A stretch of 64,000 nt of DNA, from the NCBI GenBank assembly GCA_038503075.1, contig JBCAML010000019.1:806001-870000 (forward strand). The letters run 5' to 3'. Each line of letters begins with the position of its first letter. Positions within the stretch are counted from its first letter, which is position 1. The stretch is from Gyromitra esculenta. Its lineage: Eukaryota > Ascomycota > Pezizomycetes > Pezizales > Discinaceae. The position numbers were made by a program, and so were the translations under genes. Positions 36,785 to 48,902 of the stretch are shown here, piece after piece. Below the pieces are notes generated by a model that was given only the letters and a program-made list of their open reading frames with translations, had not been told where the DNA came from and did not search any database.

Positions 36785-38692
36785 TCATGCATACTCGTTC
36801 TCCAACGTCAGGAAATGGTCGTAAACCTCGCCCGCAGTCATTTCCTTCTTGGCCCACCTATTACTGCCCCCACTCCGATCACCACCATCACCATTCTGCT
36901 TCTGATCCCGAGATGGTCCTTCCACCACCGGCGCCTGTACAGCATTATCGACAGATACAGTCCCCGTCGCCACGTTTTTTTCCCCGACGACGATGATATA
37001 ATTATAACGCTTTGTCTTAGCCGCCCGCACCTTCTTACTCAAGGAATTGCTGCTCTCGTCGATATCAACATTGAACGTGCGTCTACTGATCGGGAGCGGT
37101 CGCTCATCCGGCTTCTGATTCTCCGATTCCACAACGCCTGATATCCTGTCCTTTGTTGCACGCGCATATGACAGGATTTCATCTGTCATTGCAACTGGAA
37201 TTACTATCGCCTGCCTCGGCGAGAGCCAGAATGGCCATTTGCCGTCGTAATGCTCCATCAATAGCGCCATGAACCGCTCGAATGAACCGAGGATGGCACG
37301 GTGGATGATCACAGGCGTCACTAATCCGCTCGTTTTCAATTCTTCAGGATCTGTTGGTATTATCCCCTTCTGTTCTGACTCGGGAGCAGGCGCCATATAC
37401 GTCAGCTCGAACCTTCTCGGAAGCTGAAAGTCCAATTGGATGGTAGCTGTCTGGTGTTTTTTCCCGTCACTATCCGTCACAAGGATATCAATCTTGGGTC
37501 CGTAGAAAGCGCCATCACCCTCGTTGAGCTCCCATTCCTGTCCAGATGCGTTGAGGGAGGCTTTGAGTGCTTCCTCGGCTCGATCCCATTCTTCTCGTGA
37601 TCCGATATAGTTGGGGGGCCGGGTGGAAAGCACGAGCCTGTAGGAAGGTAGGTGGAAAACCTTGTAGACCGTATCGATGAAGCTGAGCGTCGAGGAAATT
37701 TCTTGTGTGATCTGCATGGGACGGCAGAAGATGTGAGCATCGTCTTGGTGGAAGCGTCGTACTCTCGTAAGACCACTCAGAGACCCAGAGCTCTCATTCC
37801 TAAAGCGTCGATCAGTCCAAGTCCCGAATCACAACTATCACTCTCACCCCACCACCATGAGTATCTTGTAACCTTCCCTCGCAAGAAGAACGAAAAAGAA
37901 AAAAGAAAGGGGAAAAAAAGCAATTGCCAGCAGATTACCACACAGTAACGCTTACCTGTGCAACGGCGCAAAATCTGCATATCTCACCGGTAAATCCCTC
38001 AAACTCATACTCCCGCTCGCATGCTTGAATAGCAAACAATGTCCCGGGCAGTTCATCGGCTTCAGTCCATACTCCTCCTTCTCTGCGTCCTCGTCCTTCA
38101 CCCCACTTTGTCCCCGACCCGTAACCTCAAACATATCTTCCTTGTAGTTTTCCCAGTGCCCAGACGTCTCCCATAGTGACTTTTTGTAGATCGTCGGTGT
38201 AATCACCTCCTGGTAACCATAGCGCGCATATTGTGCTCGCAGGAACGATTGCAATTTATTGAAGATCTGTGCGCCATGTGGCAGAAACAGCGGTGAACCA
38301 GGAGAAGTCGGATGCGTTATTAAGAGGTCTTGAGAGCTAGCAATGGCACGATGATCGGATGGCGTACTACTTTTAGCAGCAGCAGTGGGGGCAGGAGATC
38401 CGGCACATGAACCACGGTATCGCAATTGAGGTCTAGGAAGGTGTCTAATTGTCTGAGCGGGAGGTCTCGAGTAAACAATTCTCGCGAGAGATACTCGCCG
38501 GAGAAGTGCTGGTGCTGATACCCGCATGTGGTTGTGGTTGGTTGCGAATGCTTGGGATGAGGTTGTTTTTTGGCTCGAGAGTTTTCGGCCAATGACGCGC
38601 GCGAGTGCCAGAACAGGGAAGCCGCAGAGCCGCGATGGCGGGGTGATGGAGCTGTACCCCGCGTGGCCGGGTAACGCGTGCCTGGATGTCAT
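36785..38692 (-). CDS. MST1: Mitochondrial threonyl-tRNA synthetase
   Basis: Exons 38692..37956 and 37799..36785, 583 residues. Class II aminoacyl-tRNA synthetase charging mitochondrial tRNA-Thr. The N-terminus is rich in Arg, Ser and Ala with almost no acidic residues, fitting mitochondrial import; an internal Met ([18 protein letters not shown]) is an alternative start. Catalytic core: motif 1 region [20 protein letters not shown], then [11 protein letters not shown], motif 2 [13 protein letters not shown] (reached through the 156-nt intron), and motif 3 [20 protein letters not shown]. The anticodon-binding domain has [14 protein letters not shown]. The TGS and editing domains of cytosolic ThrRS are absent, as in yeast Mst1. 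A disordered Gly/Asp-rich insert lies near the C-terminus. Confidence 0.93.
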
Positions 38693-40741
38693 TGCGTGTT
38701 AAACACATAGTCGTTGGTTCTGATACCATGGCATTACGTGTAGTCTAGTCACACTTCCCCCGAATGAGAAATGTAGTTTTAGTGATGAGATGATATATGT
38801 ACTGTTGTCGAACGCATCTTGTCGAGATAAAGATCACGGGTATTAGGGATATGTTTGCGGAGTGGAAGGGAGAATGCAGTACTCATGTGTGGGAAGCTCT
38901 TGCGTGGGCTACATCGGCGCGGGTTCATCAGAAATGTGTAATTCTGCTGAAACGACACCAAAAAAGCTTTTAATTATTGGATAATCACAGGAAGACATAA
39001 GGTTAATAACCTACAGTACTCTTTTCCTAGTATCCCGAGAGCAGCATTAGGTTACTATAAACTGTATCTTTGCTGTGTTTGCGTGATTTTTTGGTAGTAA
39101 AAATCGAGTGATATTTTATGACTAGCGGAGTACAGCCAGGCTGGGATCGAATTGCAAAAAGCCATCTTTCCTTTACTCGATCAAAGAGTGGACATGAGGG
39201 ATAACTCATTAACTTGGAAAAAGAGACATAGCGAGGGATTTGATATAGTTGAGCCTTGTTAGTTATGTTGTTGCGATAATCAGGAATCTATCGTCCAAGA
39301 GCCCAAACCGACCACAGATATTCCAACAACTTAGAGAATGCCCGAACACCCACTATTTCGTGTGATAGCATGGATACAAAAATACGGGGGAGCAATAAGT
39401 TCACTTTAGTTTTCTCATCGGATTGCCTAGGGCGACGAAACATGTCAGATTCTAGGTGTTCAAAATATCGGGTGATATCTTGTGACTTGGTTGGGGTAAT
39501 TAGTATTTTTTTACAGCTCACTGCAATAGAGGTGGGGAAAGCTAAATTTCTCTCTAAAAATGATATTGACGTGTAGCTACTCTGTCAAATAGTGAACACG
39601 TGACAGTCGAGACCAGTTAGGTTACTCTATATACACTGCAGTATATACATGTATCGCCTGGTATTACATGTACTTGAGGATCTTAGTAAAATGTACGAGC
39701 TTTGCTAGGCCGCAAGAAACGAAATTTTCGATCCGGTATTGTTTCCTCACCGGCTGCCTCAGGTTCACTCATCCCACACTAGAAGATAGCGTAGGAGAGA
39801 GTTCAGGTGTCACAGTGAATGCTACATGTAATGGGCTCGATGTAGAGTGGAGCATTGATGGGGGTTCCTGGCCTGGCCACTTCAATCAGATGCACGCAAA
39901 TGATCAAAGCCTCAGATTGATCTTCAATCACTAATCTGTGTGCAGTCTATGAGCCCAGATGGCCGGCTAACACTGTCCTGCTTGAACCCCAACCATTGTG
40001 TGCGAGAGGTACGTAGTGGTTGGATACTTGTGCTAAGATATTGCTTCACGGCACAGATAATGGATCGGCATATACTGTTACGCATGTATTAAGCGATGGA
40101 GTTAATATCGACGACAAAGGCCACTTGTTGCAGGCTCTACGTGGGATAATGTCCACCAAGTATGCTAGTAGCGGTACGCTGCTGTGTGAACGCTAGAAAT
40201 AGAGACGCCCGCAGCCCGACTCGGCGAACTCCAGCATTAAAGATCCCAACGTTACACCCCAAAGGCTGATTTGGGCAGACAGTGACACAAACCCTTGGTA
40301 CCGAAAACACGGTGCATTTGGCACGGCGGGGCGGAGCACAGCCTAACCACAACACGACACCTGCCTTTCAAGCAAACTCTCCAGCCCAACTGTCTTCTCC
40401 GGAATTTTAATCATTGACAGCGTGCATCATATCCCGTCACCCGTGTCTCTTTCCCCCGTTTCCAACCACTTGCCACAGCTTCGCGTGCGTATTAACGCGC
40501 ACAGTGTGCATATTTGTTTCAGCAGGCTTCGAAACACTGGGTTAGGGTTTGGGCAGCACTGCTTCTGCTGGGACCCGAAACGAGGCGAGAAGCCAATCCA
40601 GCCCAGATCTTCCTTGCTGCCACGACACCTAACCTCCTCCTCCCAACAAGGCTGTGATCCATGATACCAGTGTAAATCCGCCCCCCCAGCTGTAATTGTA
40701 AAACTCCCAATATCCAATCCCAGCTCCCACCCAGCTCCTTA
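38693..40741. other. 2-kb intergenic region
   Basis: AT-rich left half (38700-39650), mixed composition right half. TCGAGTGATA occurs at 39104-39113. The near-palindrome TATATACACTGCAGTATATA is visible near 39629. An 88-codon frame at 39668-39934 has no recognisable features. Nothing else supported. Confidence 0.5.
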
Positions 40742-41944
40742 ATGCCTCACTTCAGCCGCAAGCTTCTGCACTCCATCAACTGCCTGCACCATCGCCCTGC
40801 CATTCCGCCCCCTCCACCGCCACCAGCAACCCCCCTCACTGCCCTCCCCAACGAGCTCCTGCTGCTCATCGCCGAGCTCCTCCCTCCAGCCTCCCTCAAC
40901 TCCCTCCTCCGCTGCTCCCACCACCTGTTCCTCCTCCTCACCCCGCTCCTCCATAAATACGTTCTGCGTGACTGGCACACGGCCACCCGGGTCCCCGAAA
41001 CGCACTACGTCTCAGCCCCCGCGCTGCTCTATGCCGCATTCCGCGGGTACCACGGCCTCGCGCGCATCGTCCTCTCGAACCAGACCGCCCCAGAAGGAGG
41101 AGCAGGAGGAGCAGGAGGGGGGGCAGCCTCGTGCCTCGAAGCACGCTGTCCCCGCGGACTGACCGCGCTGCACTGGGCGACCCGCAACGGCGACGAAGCG
41201 ATGGTGCGGCTGCTGCTCGCCCACGGCGCCCACGTCGACGCAACCGACGACAACTTCGGCGAGACGCCGCTGCACAGCGCCGCGCACACGGGCCACCCCG
41301 GCATCATACGGCTGCTCCTGCGCCACGGCGCCGAGATCAACAAGCTGTCGTTTGCGCGGGCTACGCCGTTCGTCGGCGCCGTGAAGAGGGTGGAGGTTGG
41401 TGCGGTGGCGCTGCTGCTCGACCGGGGCGCGGCACTGCCGCTGCTCGATCGCCGCGGCGAGACCCCGCTGCACTGGGCGGCGGAGTTCGGGAGTGTTGAG
41501 CTTGTGGAGGTGTTGCTGCGGTATCCGGTGTTTGAGGTCGGAGCGAGCAACTACGCTGGGAGGACGCCGCTGCACTGGGCGGTGATGCGGACGAGCCACG
41601 CGGCGCAGGTGGTGGGGCTGCTGCTGGACAAGGGAGCGGATGTGGATTATCTTGATGTGCACCTGAAGAGCCCGGTGTATTATGCGCTGAACGAGCTGTT
41701 GAAGGAGTATCGGTACAAGAACTCGAAAGCACCTGATCGGAGGAAGAGGGAGGCGGTCGTGAGGTTGCTCTTTGAGCAAAACCCACAGATGGAGAAGCAT
41801 GCGATATTGGCGCTGAAGCAGTGCTGGGGGGCGGTTGGGATGTTTAGCAAGTTTCGAGTGTTTTTGGAAAATGCGATGGTAAAATATGTCGGGTTAAGAA
41901 GGGAAATGATATTAAAGGGCCGGGTCTGTGACTTGGGCGTTTGA
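40742..41944 (+). CDS. F-box and ankyrin-repeat protein
   Basis: Single-exon gene of 400 residues. After a Pro run, residues about 33-80 form an F-box (LTALPNELLLLIAELLPPAS then LLRCSHHLFLLL), which would bind Skp1 in an SCF ubiquitin ligase. Five or six ankyrin repeats follow, for example GLTALHWATRNGDEAMVRLL, GETPLHSAAHTGHPGIIRLL, GETPLHWAAEFGSVELVEVL and GRTPLHWAVM. The target of the ligase is unknown. The coding region is far richer in G+C than its surroundings, with dense CGC/CTG codons, and is open in several other frames as a result. Intronless, unlike nearly all other genes here. Confidence 0.85.
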   Translation: MPHFSRKLLHSINCLHHRPAIPPPPPPPATPLTALPNELLLLIAELLPPASLNSLLRCSHHLFLLLTPLLHKYVLRDWHTATRVPETHYVSAPALLYAAFRGYHGLARIVLSNQTAPEGGAGGAGGGAASCLEARCPRGLTALHWATRNGDEAMVRLLLAHGAHVDATDDNFGETPLHSAAHTGHPGIIRLLLRHGAEINKLSFARATPFVGAVKRVEVGAVALLLDRGAALPLLDRRGETPLHWAAEFGSVELVEVLLRYPVFEVGASNYAGRTPLHWAVMRTSHAAQVVGLLLDKGADVDYLDVHLKSPVYYALNELLKEYRYKNSKAPDRRKREAVVRLLFEQNPQMEKHAILALKQCWGAVGMFSKFRVFLENAMVKYVGLRREMILKGRVCDLGV

Positions 41945-42609
41945 ATGAATGTGTGAATACGAATATAAAGATCACCGAGACTGGTTCTCCGCAATTTACA
42001 GTATCCTCTTCCTTGCCAGCTCAAGCAAGGTACATATTTCTCCATCACTGCTCGTGGTTGCTGCAGACAGCGCTAGTAGAAATCGCGAGTGATAGAATAT
42101 GATTTTGCTTCTATCCGAGACCCTCTAGAAGGAACTGACGTCTAATGATAGCCGCTTCGTGATAAATCTAGTAAAAATGCCCATAACGATAATTGCAAGT
42201 AGAAAACCGCAAAACTTCAAACCGCAAAACAAATTCTCTCTATTGATAACGATGTGAACACCTTCATTGATGAATCCCCAAAAATCTGTCTGTAAAAAAA
42301 CTACAGGCTTGCTTGCCACCCACCTCCAAAATTCCAAACGCCTCACATAAAAAAAGGTAATAAAAATACGCCTCCAAAGATAGGAAATGAGTTTTCCCCT
42401 CCAAAAGCCGGATTAAGAAAGAAAAATCAAATAAACAAGGGAGGAGGGAACAAGCAAACAAAAGAAAGCTATATATGTCTAGGTCCTGAGGGGGGATATA
42501 GGTGGTATATGTAGCAGGTGTCGAACAAACAGAGCGGAGATTGTATCGTCTACCCCCCCTTCACGTGCGTTTCCTCACACTGGTAGTCCCATCAGCAAAA
42601 AAAAAAGGT
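41945..42609. other. Intergenic between ankyrin gene and 131-aa orphan
   Basis: 665 bp, AT-rich, convergent 3' ends. GCGAGTGATA at 42085-42094. No gene seen. Confidence 0.5.
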
Positions 42610-43005
42610 CTACGCACTATACTCATCCGAATAATCCTCAAAATCACTCTCACTCCCCCACTCTCGCAAATGCATCCTTCTCTCGTGCTTACTCCCGAAC
42701 CACGTTGCTACGGTATCAATCTCATAATCGCTCAGATCGGCCTTCTCGAATGCACGAAACAGCCTCTTGTGGCACGGATACCGTCCGAGCCGCATACGCA
42801 CTTTAGGTTTCGTGTAGTCCCACCCTGGGTACATCGTCTCAAGCTCCATCTCGTTTGGCACGTACCCGTAATACGATATGATCTCGTTGCGGATTTCGGG
42901 GACTATCATGCGAGCTATGAAGTCGTCAAAGTCGCGTGGGTCTTTTGTAGACGGTGCTGGGAAGAGGAGCTTGTAGAGGATGAAAGAGGTGGGCTTCTTC
43001 TGCAT
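42610..43005 (-). CDS. Uncharacterised 131-aa protein
   Basis: Single exon starting MQKKPTSFILYKLLFPAPST and ending in an acidic tail rich in Glu, Asp, Ser and Tyr. Aromatic-rich middle (ISYYGYVPNEMELETMYPGW). No transmembrane segment, signal peptide or known motif. The balanced composition and conserved-looking aromatic blocks suggest a real protein, probably lineage-restricted. I do not recognise the family. Confidence 0.6.
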   Translation of the reverse strand: MQKKPTSFILYKLLFPAPSTKDPRDFDDFIARMIVPEIRNEIISYYGYVPNEMELETMYPGWDYTKPKVRMRLGRYPCHKRLFRAFEKADLSDYEIDTVATWFGSKHERRMHLREWGSESDFEDYSDEYSA

Positions 43006-44545
43006 CGTGGCGGGTAGACGAGACGAGATGGGCGGGAAGCGGGGTTCGATGGTGGGGTGGGAGTGGGAGCTAGGCTGGATGGCTAGTCGGGCCGCGTGGA
43101 GATGGCCACGAGATGGAGTGTTCCCGCTGGAGCCGGAGGATGGCCGTTGGCAGAATTCAGGATGGAGAGTTTGTAGCGTTGCAATGATCGGCTAGCAGCG
43201 AAGTGGGAGAGCAACGGACCACGAACGCGAGCCAGCCAGCGAGAAAACAAGGAAGTCAATCAATTATCTAGCAATGGGGGGAGGGGGAGAAAACCAAGGA
43301 AAGGGGGCCGGGGCAGAAGACGATAGCGGAAGGGGGAAAACAAAACAAATGGCGCAGACGAGCCCAGGGGAGGGGTGGAGCAGGAGAGGCAGGAGAAGTT
43401 TTAAAGTAGAGAGAGCATGCAATAAACGAGGGATGGAGGGGTTGAGCGGACTTCCAAGGCCCAGAACAAATAATGCCAGTAGCTGTGCAGCCACAGCGAT
43501 GGGGAATATGCACGGGGCTTTACATACATGTCTGTAGGGAAGCGCCAAGCCGGGAGGGTGTCACATGTCGGCAAGCCGGCCCACGAAGCAGTGGAAGCAG
43601 CTGCAGAAGTGATCGTTTTTCCGGTGATCCGGCAAATCAGGGCTCGAATTCATTTCCTGTCTGAGGGATTGGGTTGTCCGTTGCTTAGAAGGTGTTTACG
43701 GCTTACTAGGCATGAAACGGATAACTATCTCCAGAATTGAAGCCTTCGAACACTGTGTCTCCCCAACCCTACCAATCCCCGGGCCTGAACTTCTCCCCGT
43801 AGCTGAGCAGCGGTATCGTGTGATCAATTGTCAAATAATCTGGGCAAGAACTCCGGTCGACAAGCAAGCCCACTGCTGGAGGCGAGTGACCTCCCACCAG
43901 TCAGCTCAGGACGAGCCGCTGGTGACACACGCGAGCTCAAGCACCGTGACATCGTTGACAGACGTAGAAATGTCTACATATTCATCTATGCGGCCGTGGT
44001 TCAAATCCCAGATCACCCCTTCTTTTTCTTTTTCTTTTTCTTTTTCATGCAAATTGCAGCAAGGGCTCGCATACCGCCGGCCAGAGCAACATATGACCAA
44101 ATCTGCAATCAATGCACTCCCAATCAATGCCGATGGATGACAGCATTGGCTCGTTGGTGTCGTTCAAATTGAAGTGCCAGCAGGACGCAAGGTTTCCCGA
44201 GTACAGCTCGGCTCCGAAAGCGGTCCATCTATGTATATATCCCGGAGTTTTGCTACCCCCCGCGGCTACCGTAGGCATAGGGTTTGGATTAAACTCCATA
44301 GCAAATGCTCCATAAGCCGAATTGATAGGAGGCAGTGTAGCCTTCCGTCTTTACCCGGTGGATTGAGGTTGAATTTACGTTGCATTGGTCCCAAGATCTT
44401 GGAACGGAAGGTTAGAGCTTCGTGTCCAAGACGTGATCGGGAGCCGGGACCTGCATCTCCCCAGCCATCTCGGCTACGCCAATCGCCTTGAGCCGCATCC
44501 CGACCCCCAGATCCACGGAACGTAGAAAGAACACTGTGAGACAGA
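43006..44545. other. Intergenic upstream of the 131-aa orphan and the SNM1-family gene
   Basis: 1.5 kb. Purine-rich to 43400, then mixed; (TCTTTT)n microsatellite near 44021-44046. No gene could be supported. Confidence 0.5.
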
Positions 44546-47433
44546 ATGGTGAGCGTGATGTATGGCACTGTATCGGAAATTGGCTTATATTGTTGTTATA
44601 GTCTACGTTTAAAGGCATCATAGACGGTATGTCCAACCCCCCGATAACACGGCGCCCAAGGGATTGGTATCTCACGATATATTGCGTCCTGACTGACGAC
44701 CTATCATCCAGAGTTCCCCGATATACGAAGTAGGTTTCTCCCGATCGCCAGTAACAATAATTGCTAAACGTAAGCTCGGTAGTCGACTACTTCCGTCTCA
44801 GCAGGAATCCCGACACCCGAGCTCCACTAGCATGTTTTCTCACGCATATCCACAGGTTCGTCTTCTGCCTACTAAGAATCCCTCGCTCTTCCAGATAGAA
44901 ATCCCAGTTGTAATAAAAAATTAATTTCCCTGAGAATAGTGATCATATCCAAGGCCTCGACGGCTTCTATGGTGGCCCCTTCATTCACTGTTCCGCTGCA
45001 ACTAAAGAACTCCTATTACGTCTAGAGCGCCGCGCCCACCGCTGGAACCTCGCAAAGGGTGTCCTGGAGAGTAGGAAATGCCAGTACGCAGAGAAGAAGA
45101 CGAAACTGGTAAGGTTCCGATTAGATCTAGGGTTTAAGTTCCCTAAGAGCGTGAAGGCAGGAGATATTTACATGTATAATGTGAGCGGCAGAAGGTAATA
45201 CCATTGGAGGCACCAACGGTGGTTGAGTTGTCAAGCGAGAAAAGTGTGAGGGTTACTTTGTTTGATGTGAGTGTTCATGTGCGATGAGTGCAAAGCGAAT
45301 GGAGAAGACTGAGGTTGGGGAAGGCAAATCATTGTCCGGGTGCCGTGATGTTCTTGATAGAAGGGGATGGGAAAGCAGTGCTCTATACAGGTGATATCAG
45401 AGGTAGATTAAACCGCAAAAAATACAAATGCTACAGAATAAGACGACAAGTTGCTAACTTTCTCTCCGAAAGCTGAGCCGTGGTGGGTTGACTACTTGTC
45501 TCGCCACCCCATCTTGATCCCATATACTACGGGCATCAAGTGTCTCGACAAAATTTACCTTGACACGACATTTGCAGCACAGAAGAAAATATACCCGTTG
45601 TTTTCGTCAAAGCGTGATGGCATCCGCGAGCTCATTGAAAAAGTGGGAAAATACCCAAAAGACACTATCTTCCATTTCAACACCTGGACCTTTGGGTATG
45701 AAGATGTATGGGTAGCTTTAGCTGCCGCCTTTGACACCAAAGTACCTCTCCTTCACCTCCCACACTAGACCCCACTCACGCCCTTTCTTTAACTATAGAT
45801 CCATCTTAGCGACTACCATTTTCGGTTATTCCACTTCATACGGAGCCCCGATACATACGTCAACGGCCCCTATCTCAAAGGTTACAATTTTGGCAACGCC
45901 GAAACCTCAGGCTGTCTAACTAAAAACCCAGAGGCACGCTTCCACTCCTGCGAGAGAAGGGTCGGATGTCGCGGATTAGAGGGGAAGAAGAACGTAGTCT
46001 GGATCACTCCAGTCATCGCCCGCATGGGAGATTTCGAATTCCATGAAGCTGGTTCTGGGGATCTAGAAAACCAGGACGACCTCGAGTTACACGAAGACCA
46101 TCTACAGCTCCTTCTTGACGGTTTGGGACCAGACGTAGACCCAGGTGTTAGGGGGCTCTTGGAAGGAGCGCGGAATACGAGAAAACAAGCTTTAGAACTG
46201 AATTTACTTGCTGAAGATGGGGTGGGGGATCTGGGGCTATCGAAACTGCTGGAGATGTTGTCAAAAGCTGCGATCAGCGCCTCGCAAAGTGGTTTAGGCT
46301 TCGCTGGAAATAGCCACATTAAAGATACTACTATCGTAGCAGATAATGGTGAAGTTCTTCCGAATAAGATCACGTTTCCGTATTCGCGTCATTCGTCACA
46401 CTCGGAACTGCGTGGGTTAGTGGCCGTGTTTAGGCCGCGGGATATATATCCCTGCGTTGTCGAGGACAAAGATTGGGATGAGAGCAAGACGATGGAGTAT
46501 CTATTTGGTGATCTCTGTGAAGGAAGTGAGTTTGCGCATGACAGAGAGATGAGAGTGAAGATGGACGAGGAGCGGAGAAGGCAAGAGGCGGAGGAGGAAG
46601 AGAGGGTTGAGTTAGAGATGCAGAGTCAGATAAAGTTGGATAGAGCGAGTAGTCCACCGCCATTCTTAGAAGACAAGAATAATGGAGTAGAGATCAGTCG
46701 ACAATCTTTGATGAACTTCGAAACGCCTGTATCATCAACTGCTAACTACAGCCCAGTCTCATCTCGGACAACTACATCGAGGCCACTAAAGAGATCAATG
46801 GGAAAGGATAGTGACGATGGCACCCCGAAAACTAAGGGAGTGAACCTACCTGCGCTGTATGTCAACAACGAATTTTCATCATCTCCGCCGCTACCGCCAA
46901 TGTTGAATCCGAAGCTGGGGCCACACTCATTTGACTTAATGCAACTTGAAGCCGCTCGTCTCGCAGGCTCCTCAACAGCCAGCAGCAGCCCTCAGATTTC
47001 ACAAGTCCAGCCGCGGGCAAATAGACCTCTGGGAGGAAAGATCACTGCCAGGAAAAAGGAGGCTGTGTCTCTAGAAGCCCCACGAGCATCGAAAAGAATG
47101 AAAATAGAGGACAACATATCGTCGTCGCCGCAGGAGTACTTCGACGTCTTTGGCGATATAGAACAAACTCCACAGATTAGCCAGAAGAGCGGTGGAGGCT
47201 TGGCGCCTGAAACTGGGCCGTCAACTCTGGTGTCTCTGGAGAGGCTGACAAATCAGAGATTGCTACCTACCGCCCTCGATGGCGGGGTGGATATTGATTC
47301 TGACGATGTAGATCGAGGAGAGGTTCTAGAAGCGATGGAGGCGGCGCTGGGGATTGATGGAAGGAGTTGGTGGGATGTGGAGTTGACGTGTACGGAGAAG
47401 AAGTGGAGGTACGTGGAAGAGGCTGAGTTATAG
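44546..47433 (+). CDS. Artemis/SNM1-family DNA-repair nuclease (metallo-beta-lactamase)
   Basis: Nine exons: 44546..44548 (the ATG alone), 44602..44626, 44712..44729, 44783..44855, 44940..45108, 45192..45266, 45324..45402, 45473..45741 and 45799..47433; 781 residues. The joined N-terminus reads MSTFKGIIDEFPDIRIDYFR, the standard Artemis/DCLRE1C-like start. The next splice creates the metal-binding motif THIHSDH. Then come CSAATKELLLRLE, FDANHCPGAVMFLIEGDG, LYTGDIRAEPWW and YLDTTFA, the beta-CASP/DRMBL pattern. YPKDTIFHFNTWTFGYEDVW follows. The C-terminal 450 residues are Ser-rich and poorly conserved. Such enzymes trim DNA ends in cross-link or double-strand-break repair. Individual short exons rest on family conservation at each junction. 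A Pso2-type cross-link nuclease is the alternative, but the N-terminus favours the Artemis branch. Confidence 0.87.
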
Positions 47434-47977
47434 TGTGGGAGAAGTCTCAAGAATAGGTAGTCGTAAGATAGATGTTCAGAGATATTCCACGTGTTTCTGC
47501 TAGGTTTGGGTGTATCGTTGTCTTAAATATTGTGATATATGTAGGGGTTTGCTGGGGATTTTTATTATTATAGTTAATTGAAGGATAGCGTGGCTCAGTA
47601 GAATAGCCACACACCTACGGACAAAATCGGTTTTATAATAACTTGTTAGAAACTAGCAGGTGGGATGATTTCGTGGATTATATGGATTATATTAACATAT
47701 TAGCTCATGGTGATATCTTCTCATTACAATTTCGTTATCAATGTATGTATGTACCAAATTTGAAGTCTGTTTTTAGATTAAAAATTAACATATTATTGGG
47801 TGCACAAAGTAAGGTTTACTACTGGCTGCCACAGATACCCTTAAAAAATACTTGACTTAGCCTTCTTAATTTTCAAGAACTGATTGTGATGGCGTTTATT
47901 CATTCGCCTAGTGTCATTACGTATACTAGGGGAGGACTGCTTCGATTTATTTGAAAAGCATTTTAGCTGTCCGGTAC
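47434..47977. other. Intergenic downstream of the SNM1-family gene
   Basis: AT-rich; a 70-codon frame at 47643-47855 shows nothing recognisable. It leads into a MITE nest. Confidence 0.5.
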
Positions 47978-48230
47978 AATTGCGTCCAATAAGTTCGAGC
48001 ACTTTTTGAAGTACCATGGCGCAACGGCTCTAGGAAAATGGGCTATTATAAGCCCAACCAAACTATTTGCTATTCAACAGAAAAGAAACAGTGAGATAAT
48101 TGGACACATATACAATCTATTTACATGATAATAAAGCTAGAGTAAAATTCTAGCCTTTTAACCAAGGTTTAGTATCACCTCAATGCGCTGTGGTACTTCA
48201 AAAAGCGCAAGGACTTGTTGGACGCAACTG
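47978..48230. mobile_element. MITE family A, about 50-bp TIRs
   Basis: A 253-bp element. The left end CAATTGCGTCCAATAAGTTC and the right end, read on the other strand, CAGTTGCGTCCAACAAGTCC match on through CTTTTTGAAGTACCA over about 50 bp. A TA precedes the left end (47976-47977); the right flank is TG, probably a mutated TA. No coding capacity. A third copy of the same terminus lies at the right edge of the window. Confidence 0.8.
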
Positions 48231-48545
48231 TGCATTTGTGCGTGGTGCGCAACATAATTCCACGTGTAATCATTACAAAACAGCTTTACTAGTGCAAACA
48301 ATACCTTCAGCTTGGAGCATTCACGATCGCTATTCTTGAGAATATCGTCTGGCTTTTTTGTGACTAGTTACAGTTCAGTTTTTTTGGCCGATTTGCTCTT
48401 GATAGGCAGAATTGCTTTTGCTAGTATAACATAGCGGCTCTGACCACCGTATCTACTCGGGGCAGGCATGAAGAACCCGAAAGTGCAGACAAACTGACCA
48501 ACAAACCCGATGAGGTGGCTAGGAAAAGCAAATCAAAAAATCTTA

Positions 48546-48719
48546 CAGTACAATCGCCCTACAAGAATACGGTTTGTTCCGAAAATCATATTCTTATAAA
48601 AGAGTTATTCTTATACGAAAAGCAGGCCACACTCAAATCTACCCCTGTCAGGACTGGATTCAGCATTCTTACAAGGCGAGTATTCTTATAGTTAGTATCC
48701 TTATAGGGCGATCGTACTG
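48546..48719. mobile_element. MITE family B, 25-bp TIRs with TA duplication
   Basis: A 174-bp element whose ends read CAGTACAATCGCCCTACAAG (left) and CAGTACGATCGCCCTATAAG (right, other strand), with the match continuing five more bases. It is flanked by TA on both sides (48544-48545 and 48720-48721). Internal ATTCTTATA-like repeats. Tc1/mariner-type target use; no transposase. Confidence 0.82.
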
Positions 48720-48902
48720 TACCAGCAAAAGACGTTTTCGAGTTCCTCATGCTTGCTCCGAGTACTGTCGAAATACGGCTCAGCTTTGCAGCTACTTAAA
48801 AGCACAACACTACACGGCTAGCTAATGCACAGAGTCCTAGGCGGTGGCTTTCTGGTTTTCTCAGCCACATTCAGCACCATATCGAGTTTAGCTTTGAGCA
48901 TA

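Noticed and set aside
41012..41800. 262-codon minus-strand frame inside the ankyrin gene
   Set aside because: Antisense shadow of GC-rich coding DNA; the plus strand gives clear F-box and ankyrin motifs.
43921..44018. tRNA-like T-arm GTGGTTCAAATCCCA followed by GATCACC
   Set aside because: The matching 5' acceptor strand pairs at only five of seven positions and no anticodon arm can be formed.
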